Below are positions 58,357 to 64,000 of a DNA stretch of 64,000 nucleotides, in pieces. The DNA comes from an uncultured Bacteroidales bacterium (GTDB lineage Bacteria; Bacteroidota; Bacteroidia; Bacteroidales; WCHB1-69). Below the pieces are notes generated by a model. It saw only the letters and a program-made list of their open reading frames with translations. It had not been told where the DNA came from and did not search any database. The DNA is taken from contig ONCM01000020.1 in NCBI GenBank assembly GCA_900316305.1, positions 1 through 64,000 of the forward strand, in the 5' to 3' direction. Made by a program: the position numbers and the translations under genes. The stretch's first letter is position 1. Every line of letters begins with the position of its first letter.

Positions 58357-58735
58357 AGTTTGTTTTTCGGAGCTTTGTCGGGATTTGGGATTATTTTGAG
58401 TTTTCGTTATCGCTGATAACATTTTCACGAGTTCTAAACTATCTTTTCTGATACTTTCATGCTGAACATCTGTAATATATCCATTTTTAAACAGCATATC
58501 AATCCAATATAAAGTTTCTGAAGACTCTTTATAAGCGATATACATTTTTGCGTAAAAATCCTTTTTCGACTGAGCACATAACGCCTCGCTTATATTAGCA
58601 CCAATACTAGTTCCTGATCGCAAAAGCTGTTTCGACATAACAAACTCTCTTTTTATTTGCTGCAAATATTGATGCATCTTAATGATTCTTGACGCAAAAT
58701 CACGACTTTTTTTCTTGAACAATACTATGTTTCAT
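58345..58735 (-). pseudogene. Four-helix bundle protein copy 2, frameshifted at a poly(A) run
   Basis: Homologous to copy 1 from RIIKM to the end (QTANY). Read from the matching ATG at 58735, the frame goes MKHSIVQEKKS and stops. Copy 1 has one A fewer in the corresponding run. Here seven A at about 58707-58713 shift the frame. Translation could still occur by slippage on the A7 run or from a TTG at 58722 (125 residues). Otherwise the copy is inactive. Confidence 0.75.
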
Positions 58736-58771
58736 GTCCTATTCTTTTTTGTTTTATTTTCAAAATATTTG

Positions 58772-58803
58772 CAAAAATAAAAGAAAACAAATTCAAAATC
58801 CAA
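58772..58803 (-). promoter_or_regulatory. Promoter of four-helix-bundle copy 2
   Basis: On the minus strand TTG (58803-58801), 21 bases, TATTTTTG (58779-58772), 36 bases before the ATG at 58735. Confidence 0.5.
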
Positions 58804-58848
58804 TAGTCTGAGAAAAAAGTATCAACACCCACCAGTTCATTCCACCCA

Positions 58849-58925
58849 ACTGCTAACTGCTAACTGCTAACTGCTAACTGCTAACTGCTAACTGCTAACT
58901 GCTAACTGCTAACTGCTAACTGCTA
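58849..58925. repeat. Right arm of cassette 2 (ACTGCTA)
   Basis: Eleven perfect 7-bp units, the longest array in the window. The stop codon of the aminopeptidase gene (58923-58925) is made of the last unit. Confidence 0.95.
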
Positions 58926-60209
58926 ACTGCGCATAAGCGCTTCGATGTCGTCCACTTCCACCGGAACTTCCGCCATGAGATCTATTGGCGTGTCAGCGAC
59001 GACCACGTCGGTTTCGATGCGGACGCCGATACCCTCCTCGGCGATGTAGATACCTGGTTCACAACTCAGTACGTTGCCGGGCTGGAAGACCCAATCGCGC
59101 TGACCTACATCGTGCACGTCCAAACCGATGAAGTGGCTGGTGTTGTGCATGTAGTACTTTTTGAAACAGGGCATCGCAGGATCCTGTTTGTCCACATCTT
59201 TCTGCGTGTATAAGCCCAACTTGATGAGTTCCTCGTCCATCCGTTTGAAGACGTAGTCGTTGATCTTGTGGATGGTCATGCCGGGCTTGAAGAGCGGGAT
59301 GGTTTCTTTATATATGGACAAAACCGCCTCATAGACAGCTTTTTGTCTCGGGGTGAACTTGCCGTTCACGGGTACGGTGCGGGAGCAGTCGCCGGCGTAG
59401 TTGGCATACTCGGCTCCGAAGTCCATCAACAGAAGGTCGCCATCCTGCATCTGCTTGTCGTTCTTGATGTAGTGAAGGATGCAAGTATCGGGACCGGCAG
59501 CGATGATAGGCGCAAAGGAGTGCGTGGTGGCACCGTTGCGGATCACCTCGTAGGTCATTTCTGCCTCAATTTCGTATTCGTATTTCCCTGGTTTGATGGC
59601 CGATAACGCCCGCGTAAACATCTTGCCCGTAATCTCGCAAGCTTTCTTCATCGCAGCCAGTTCCTCGGGATGCTTGACATTGCGCAGCGGGTAGAGGATC
59701 GGGGCAAGGCGGCGGTAGTCGTGCAGCGAATAGTCCTTTTTCAGCTGCTCGGCAAAGCGAATTTCACGGGTCGGGAGCTCCTGCCGGAAACGCGGGTCTT
59801 CGGGAATGTGGAGATAGACGTGCTCCGACTGTACCATCACGGCGTTGAGCACGCTCTCGAACTCCTCGACGAACAGCACGTTCCGCACACCGGAGAGCTT
59901 CTTCGCGTCTTCCTTGGAAAGCCGGTGCCCGAACCAGACGATCTTCTCGGGCGACGGGTTCTTGATGAAGAGCACCTCGCGGTAGTCGGGGTTCGGATGC
60001 CACGGAGCCATCATCAGAATGGTCTCTTCCTGATCGATGCCGCAAAGGTAAAGCAGTTCGGAGTTCTGACGGAAGGGGTGCGTGGTGTCGCCACAACGCG
60101 GATATTCGTCGTGCGAAACGAGCAGTGCCACAGAGTTTTCCGCCATCTCGCCGACCACATTGCGACGGTTGCGGGTGTAAAATTCAGCTGATAAGGGTTG
60201 ATAACGCAT
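58923..60209 (-). CDS. pepP: Aminopeptidase P (Xaa-Pro aminopeptidase), M24 family
   Basis: 428 residues. The N-terminal AMP_N domain (about 1-170) starts MRYQPLSAEFYTRNRRNVVG. The pita-bread catalytic domain has metal ligands in LLMDFGAEYANYAGDCSRTV (two Asp), HNTSHFIGLDVHD (His), CEPGIYI (Glu) and GVRIETDVVV (Glu). It removes N-terminal residues preceding proline in the cytoplasm. It has a strong promoter at 60230-60259 and a very short leader. Its last residue and stop are encoded by a heptamer array. Confidence 0.95.
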   Translation of the reverse strand: MRYQPLSAEFYTRNRRNVVGEMAENSVALLVSHDEYPRCGDTTHPFRQNSELLYLCGIDQEETILMMAPWHPNPDYREVLFIKNPSPEKIVWFGHRLSKEDAKKLSGVRNVLFVEEFESVLNAVMVQSEHVYLHIPEDPRFRQELPTREIRFAEQLKKDYSLHDYRRLAPILYPLRNVKHPEELAAMKKACEITGKMFTRALSAIKPGKYEYEIEAEMTYEVIRNGATTHSFAPIIAAGPDTCILHYIKNDKQMQDGDLLLMDFGAEYANYAGDCSRTVPVNGKFTPRQKAVYEAVLSIYKETIPLFKPGMTIHKINDYVFKRMDEELIKLGLYTQKDVDKQDPAMPCFKKYYMHNTSHFIGLDVHDVGQRDWVFQPGNVLSCEPGIYIAEEGIGVRIETDVVVADTPIDLMAEVPVEVDDIEALMRS

Positions 60210-60229
60210 AAGTCGGAAATTTTATGCGG

Positions 60230-60259
60230 CAAAGATAGTATTTTTTAGGCTACAGGCAA
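60230..60259 (-). promoter_or_regulatory. Promoter of the aminopeptidase gene
   Basis: On the minus strand TTG (60259-60257), 19 bases, TATCTTTG (60237-60230). Transcription would start about 14 bases before the ATG. The TTG box lies inside a degenerate heptamer array. Confidence 0.75.
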
Positions 60260-60281
60260 AAGGCAACAGTCAATGGTCACC
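60247..60281. repeat. Degenerate heptamer array at the hydrolase 3' end
   Basis: Five units in phase: aggctac, aggcaaa, aggcaac, agtcaat, ggtcacc. The hydrolase stop (60270-60272) and the pepP -33 box both lie inside. Confidence 0.55.
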
Positions 60282-61076
60282 GCGAAGGAAACGCAGGAAG
60301 GCTTCCGGCCACCCCATCACATCCTTGACCTCATATTTTTCCATTTTCTCCCTGTTCACGCCAAAGCCGTGTCCACCCTGCTGAGGGTTCATGTAATAGA
60401 CATCGACCTTATTCAGAGCCTTCAGCGAGTCGGCCATCATCTTGGCGTTGTGCCAATCGACCGTGGGATCGTCGTAGCAGCTCAGCAAGAAAACGGGACA
60501 GCGCACCTGGTCGGCGTGCAGTTCCAGCGACAACGAATCCCACATCGCGGGATCGTGTTGGCGACGCTCGCCCATGAGTCCGCGACGCGAACGCTTGTGC
60601 ACGTAAGGGTCGCGCATGGTGATCACCGGATAGATGGGCGCCACGAAATCAGGGGCGGTACTATCGGGCAAAAAAACAGCTCCACTCATCACCAGATGTC
60701 CGCCGGCGGAGAAGCCCATCGCCCCGACCTTCTTATAGCCTTTTTCTTTAACAGTTTTTAACGCAACTTCCAATGCCTCCAATTGGGCGGGATATTGCGT
60801 ACAACAGGAGCGGCGGATATGGGTGAACCACGACCACCAACCCGAGACAGGGTACTCCAGCACATAGGCGGCATAGCCGTTCTGGTTCAGCCACTGCGCC
60901 ACCTCCGCACCCTCTGATTTCTTCGCCAACCAATAGTAACTGCCGCCGGGACATACCACCACGGCGGTGTCGGCTTTCTTACCCTTCGGCAAAAACTCCG
61001 TCAACTTCTGCGCGAAAACATTGCTACCCAACAACATCGCACAAACCAAAATCCAAATCGTTCTACTATTATTCAT
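60270..61076 (-). CDS. Secreted alpha/beta hydrolase (BD-FAE / acetyl-esterase-like)
   Basis: 268 residues with a signal peptide (MNNSRTIWILVCAMLLGSNV, cut near FAQ). The oxyanion segment VVVCPGGSYYWLAKKSEGAE and the nucleophile elbow GFSAGGHL are those of esterase/lipase-like hydrolases. Asp in SCYDDPTVDW and His in GGHGFGV complete the triad. Bacteroidota homologues deacetylate xylan or feruloylated sugars, but no glycoside hydrolase lies nearby, so the substrate is open. Its start codon is within an 11-mer array (61073-61132). Confidence 0.88.
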   Translation of the reverse strand: MNNSRTIWILVCAMLLGSNVFAQKLTEFLPKGKKADTAVVVCPGGSYYWLAKKSEGAEVAQWLNQNGYAAYVLEYPVSGWWSWFTHIRRSCCTQYPAQLEALEVALKTVKEKGYKKVGAMGFSAGGHLVMSGAVFLPDSTAPDFVAPIYPVITMRDPYVHKRSRRGLMGERRQHDPAMWDSLSLELHADQVRCPVFLLSCYDDPTVDWHNAKMMADSLKALNKVDVYYMNPQQGGHGFGVNREKMEKYEVKDVMGWPEAFLRFLRGDH

Positions 61077-61132
61077 CGTTTTTTCATCGTTTAATCATCG
61101 TTTTTTCATCGTTTTTCATCGCATATTCATCG
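61073..61132. repeat. 11-mer array at the hydrolase 5' end (TCATCGTTTTT)
   Basis: TCATCG recurs at 61073, 61084, 61095, 61106, 61116 and 61127, i.e. every 11 (once 10) bp. The first copy contains the hydrolase start codon. Confidence 0.8.
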
Positions 61133-61138
61133 TCATCC

Positions 61139-61200
61139 GCCCCAGGGCTCCGCTCCGCTACACCCTGGGCTGGCATAGGTCGGGCTTTCAGCCCTTTTGG
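61139..61200. repeat. REP-like double hairpin, copy S3
   Basis: CCCAGGG and CCCTGGG form the first stem, then GGCATAGG, then GTCGGGCTTTCAGCCC and a T run. It ends 4 bp before the oxidoreductase stop codon region. Confidence 0.75.
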
Positions 61201-61204
61201 ATTT

Positions 61205-62704
61205 CTACATTTTTTTCACGATTCCATCCTTCTCCCCCATCACCGTCTCCGCCGTCATCACCGCAGTGAGCGGCACACCACAACAGCCGTGGAGATAAAC
61301 GTTCTGGCCAGTCATGAAGAGGTTATCAGCCTTAGTACGGATCGGCAGGTAGCCGGCGTACGGATTGCGACAATCCTTCATCAGCCCATACAGCGAACCA
61401 TCGGGCTCGTTGAAGTAGTCGCGAACCGTCAGCGGGGTGGCGTCATAGACCTGCTCCACACAGTCCTTGAATCCCGGCCAATGCTCTTCCATTTTATTCA
61501 GTATCAGTTCCGTATGCTTTTTCTTCCAATCTTCGTATTCCGCACTTCGGTGACCGAGCGAGGTGTCCGCCCACTGCTCCACCGCCGAGAACGGGGTGAA
61601 GACAATCACCTGCAGGGCACGCGCATAGGGTCCCTGGTTTGGGGCGCAAGGGGTGAAATAGACGAAATTCTGCGGCCAGTCCTTCTCAATATACTTGCCG
61701 AAATTCCACACCTTGTCGTAACTGTCCCAACAGTAACACGGATGGTTGAGATACGGAAAGGTGCCCTCCTTGAGCACCGCATAGACACAATACGCGGAAT
61801 AGTTGTTCGGAGCCTCGCTCATCCGCGTACGGAAAGCCTTGTTGAACAATCGGTTATCCGCAATCTTGAGCAACGCCTGCGGGTGAATGGAGGAGACGAC
61901 GATTTCGGTGGAGAAAGTGCGTCCATCGGCGATGGTGAGCGACTGCACATGGTTGTTTTCCACCTGTATGCCTGTTACTTCAGCACCGGTCAACACTTCG
62001 CCGCCGAGACTACGGATAAGCCGAACTAACGTCTCCGCCAGCTGCTCCGCCGGTCCCTCGAACCGCGAGTGTCCACTGATATACAGCAAGTTGATGAGTG
62101 CAAAGATGTACGCGGGCGTGTAACCGGGCTCGCCACCGCAGAGGGGACTGAGGTAGGCCAACAGGCTCCGCAACTTCGGATTTTGCACGTGGTCGGCGAT
62201 GAACTCCGCCGAGGACTGGTAGAACGCCTCATCACGACCCGGTCCCGACTCGCTTCCCGTACGCAGGAAGAAAAAATCGACCTGATTGGCCAACGCAAAC
62301 AGGTGATCTACATAACGTTGGATATTCTCCCCCTCCTCGGGGAAAAGACCTTGGAAATACTGAGTAAACGCTTCCCTACCCTGCGGGACGCGATAGCGAG
62401 CCCCATCCTCGAAACAGAAGACCTCATCCATGCAATCCGCATCGACCGGCCGGTAGGAAATCCGGTCGAGGATGCCCAGATAACGGCAGATGCGGTTGAG
62501 GGAGCCGCCTGGCTGCAGTCCGCCGACAACGTGCATCCCCGCATCGAAGGAGACACCCATACGGGTGAACGACTGCAGACCGCCGCCCAGATGCGCACTG
62601 CGCTCCAGCACGGTGACCCGATAGCCCTCCTTGGCAAGCAACGCGGCCGTGAAAAGTCCCCCGATGCCGCCCCCGATGATATGCACCTGTTGTGATTCCG
62701 TCAT
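61205..62704 (-). CDS. CrtI/retinol-saturase-type FAD-dependent oxidoreductase
   Basis: 499 residues. The Rossmann FAD motif GGGIGG is at residues 11-16, followed by the acid LERSAHLGG and SFDAGMHVVGG. The C-terminus carries the conserved YLHGCCGVPLTAVMTAETVM, typical of phytoene desaturase, carotene isomerase and all-trans-retinol 13,14-reductase relatives. No other carotenoid gene is visible, so the substrate (polyene or other lipid) is undecided. It has its own promoter at 62733-62766. Confidence 0.88.
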   Translation of the reverse strand: MTESQQVHIIGGGIGGLFTAALLAKEGYRVTVLERSAHLGGGLQSFTRMGVSFDAGMHVVGGLQPGGSLNRICRYLGILDRISYRPVDADCMDEVFCFEDGARYRVPQGREAFTQYFQGLFPEEGENIQRYVDHLFALANQVDFFFLRTGSESGPGRDEAFYQSSAEFIADHVQNPKLRSLLAYLSPLCGGEPGYTPAYIFALINLLYISGHSRFEGPAEQLAETLVRLIRSLGGEVLTGAEVTGIQVENNHVQSLTIADGRTFSTEIVVSSIHPQALLKIADNRLFNKAFRTRMSEAPNNYSAYCVYAVLKEGTFPYLNHPCYCWDSYDKVWNFGKYIEKDWPQNFVYFTPCAPNQGPYARALQVIVFTPFSAVEQWADTSLGHRSAEYEDWKKKHTELILNKMEEHWPGFKDCVEQVYDATPLTVRDYFNEPDGSLYGLMKDCRNPYAGYLPIRTKADNLFMTGQNVYLHGCCGVPLTAVMTAETVMGEKDGIVKKM

Positions 62705-62732
62705 AGATAGGTCAACCTATAATTTGCGGGCG

Positions 62733-62766
62733 CAAATGTACATAAATTACGAATACAGATGGGCAA
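62733..62766 (-). promoter_or_regulatory. Candidate promoter of the CrtI-type gene
   Basis: On the minus strand TTG (62766-62764), 23 bases, TACATTTG (62740-62733), 28 bases before the start codon. The spacing is slightly long. Confidence 0.5.
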
Positions 62767-62779
62767 TTGAAATCGTTGC

Positions 62780-62809
62780 TGTAGAGACGTGGTGTACCGC
62801 GTCTCTACA
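62780..62809. repeat. TGTAGAGACG palindrome, copy R4
   Basis: TGTAGAGACG and CGTCTCTACA flank a ten-base centre (TGGTGTACCG). It lies between the CrtI-type gene and tlyA, downstream of tlyA. Confidence 0.8.
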
Positions 62810-62837
62810 ATTTCAGAGGGAAAATACGAAAAAAAGG

Positions 62838-63632
62838 TCAGAGTTGTTTCTTCAGCGCCTTAATTTCTTGGAAAAGTGCCTGATAATCAGGTTCAAAACG
62901 GGACATTTCCCGACTGAACAGCGCGAGGAATTCCACATTCTTCTGTTTCTCGAACAACGTGGAAATGGCAAGCTTCTGCAGATAGTACCGGTGGGTCATC
63001 GCCTCATTCACCACCCGCTGGATGGCGGTTTTATAGCCTTTCTCGTCCGTCACGATGCCGCTGCGGCTCAGGAACGACGGTCCCGCCTCAAACTGCGGCT
63101 TAATCAAAAACATCATCTGACCGTCCGGCTTCAGAAACGGGTCAATATTGGGAATAATATACGTCAAGGAAATAAACGAGACATCCGACACAATAAAATC
63201 AAACTGCTGATTCTGAACATCTTCCGGTTTCAAATCGCGAAAATCTTTGTTCTCCAAGGAGGTTACCTTAGGATGATGGAGCAGTGATTCCACCAGCTGG
63301 GCCGTACCCACATCCACAGCCGTCACCGAAGCCGCACCGTGCTGCAGCGCACAGTCCGTGAAGCCGCCCGTGGAAGAACCGATGTCCAGCACCGTCTTCC
63401 CGGCGAAATCGAGTCCGAAATCCTTGATGGCCTTCTCCAGCTTCAGCCCGCCCATACTGACGTACTTGTTGAAGAGGTCGATGACCTCCACACGCATCGC
63501 CTCCGTAATCTCCATGGAAGCCTTGGTCACAATGCGCCCATCCACCATCACCGTCTCGTGCTTGATGGCGGTCTGCGCTTTCTCCCGGGAAGGGAAAAAT
63601 CCGTTGTCGGTAAGGTATTTGTCAAGTCTCAT
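62838..63632 (-). CDS. tlyA: TlyA family rRNA 2'-O-methyltransferase / hemolysin-like
   Basis: 264 residues. An S4 RNA-binding domain (about 1-60; MRLDKYLTDNGFFPSREKAQ) is followed by an FtsJ-type SAM-binding domain. Motif I is LDIGSSTGGFTDC near residue 82, and FIVSDVSFISLTYIIP and FLIKPQFEAGPSFL supply the later catalytic residues. TlyA proteins methylate ribose in 16S and 23S rRNA. Some were first called hemolysins. It lies next to ftsK across an inverted heptamer array. Confidence 0.93.
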   Translation of the reverse strand: MRLDKYLTDNGFFPSREKAQTAIKHETVMVDGRIVTKASMEITEAMRVEVIDLFNKYVSMGGLKLEKAIKDFGLDFAGKTVLDIGSSTGGFTDCALQHGAASVTAVDVGTAQLVESLLHHPKVTSLENKDFRDLKPEDVQNQQFDFIVSDVSFISLTYIIPNIDPFLKPDGQMMFLIKPQFEAGPSFLSRSGIVTDEKGYKTAIQRVVNEAMTHRYYLQKLAISTLFEKQKNVEFLALFSREMSRFEPDYQALFQEIKALKKQL

Positions 63633-63640
63633 AATAATTC

Positions 63641-63706
63641 AGTTAGCAGTTAGTAGTTAGCAGTTAGCAGTTAACTTCTAACTACTAACTGCTAACTACT
63701 AACTAA
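63641..63706. repeat. Inverted heptamer array L without an internal gene
   Basis: The left arm AGTTAGC/AGTTAGT (63641-63675) meets a right arm of CTAACTA/CTAACTG units (about 63678-63706) directly. It has the same words and orientation as the arms of the two four-helix-bundle cassettes, but nothing lies between. The right arm touches the ftsK stop codon (63707-63709). Confidence 0.9.
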
Positions 63707-64000
63707 TTACAGCAATTGCAGATCCGCGAGGTGTTGCCGAAGCTCCGCCTCGGTCTTGATCAGCACCTGACGGGGTTTGCTGCCGCTGCCGGGACCGACA
63801 ATCTTGAGGTCTTCCAACTGGTCCATGATGCGGCCGGCGCGGTTATAACCCAGACTCAGCTTCCGCTGGATGGAGGACGTGGAACCCTGCTGGGTCTGCA
63901 CGATCAGGGTAGCGGCATCTATCAGCATGGGATCCAGCTCGTTGGGGTTCACCGACTCTTCACCGCGACCGTTGCCCTCCTCACCCGGCTCGGGTACGTC
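63707..64000 (-). CDS. ftsK: DNA translocase FtsK, C-terminal part (partial)
   Basis: The visible 97 residues contain the FtsK gamma winged-helix domain: LIVQTQQGSTSSIQRKLSLG followed by YNRAGRIMDQLEDLKIVGPG. This domain reads KOPS sites and activates XerD near dif. The frame stays open to the right edge through an acidic linker (DVPEPGEEGNGRGEES), so the protein begins outside the window and the GTG at 63952 is internal. Confidence 0.92.
   Translation of the reverse strand, partial: DVPEPGEEGNGRGEESVNPNELDPMLIDAATLIVQTQQGSTSSIQRKLSLGYNRAGRIMDQLEDLKIVGPGSGSKPRQVLIKTEAELRQHLADLQLL

Larger units (their letters stand above)
58329..58925 (-). mobile_element. Four-helix-bundle cassette 2
   Basis: About 597 bp with the same layout and orientation as cassette 1, and similar sequence outside the gene too (for example ATCAACAC before the right arm). 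Together the two cassettes bracket the P-loop gene like a composite element. Confidence 0.7.

Noticed and set aside
56710..58925. Classical insertion sequence or composite transposon
   Set aside because: No transposase ORF or target-site duplication is visible; the four-helix-bundle protein has no known transposase residues. The element call is kept only as a cassette.

Overview
The window comes from a Bacteroidota chromosome, most likely order Bacteroidales. Four things point there. The ribosomal order L30-L15-SecY-Map-IF1-L36-S13-S11-S4-RpoA-L17 is the Bacteroidota one. Several genes are preceded by the phylum's promoter type (TTG, about 19-21 bases, then TAnnTTTG). One giant surface protein ends in a type IX secretion (T9SS) sorting domain. 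OmpA-like, M16 and CrtI-like proteins of Bacteroidota type are also present. By eye the base composition is moderate, near half G+C, with local swings. No tRNA, rRNA or CRISPR array was seen.

Layout. 1-372: partial ABC-transporter ATPase (minus). 373-816: repeat-rich spacer. 817-1183: frameshifted remnant of a T9SS-secreted protein. 1199-4108: M16 peptidase (plus). 4266-10656: ribosomal/secY/rpoA operon (minus), unusually starting at rpmD with its own promoter. 10972-12060: TonB_C/OmpA envelope protein. 12149-16432: flippase and leuS. 16471-23178: a 2235-residue T9SS adhesin-like protein. 23356-24105: GT2 glycosyltransferase. 24267-49508: one 8413-residue repeat protein (glycine-rich region, InlB-type B repeats, SprB/HYR-like domains, about 24 MBG/YDG-type repeats, FISUMP C-terminus), about 40% of the window. 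49509-52222: a gene-poor accessory stretch with twin inverted-repeat elements, REP-like palindromes, a degenerate gene and a small ORF. 52223-63952: uvrA, a secreted protein, lipid kinase, P-loop (KamB-like) protein, PepP-type peptidase, esterase-like hydrolase, CrtI-type oxidoreductase, TlyA methyltransferase and the C-terminus of FtsK, interrupted by two four-helix-bundle cassettes.

The most striking non-genic signal is a family of 7-mer (sometimes 8-mer or 11-mer) tandem arrays. At least eleven abut or overlap gene stop codons. The word differs between loci, but the period is nearly constant. Two arrays are inverted pairs that enclose a four-helix-bundle (S23/IVP-like) gene, giving two about 595-bp cassettes that bracket the KamB-like gene. 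Two other inverted pairs have no gene inside. A second candidate system is a pair of about 400-460 bp elements upstream of the giant gene. Each has outer terminal inverted repeats and a tandem array of about 35-bp units that can fold as GCAA-tetraloop hairpins; the first also has an intact inner inverted repeat.
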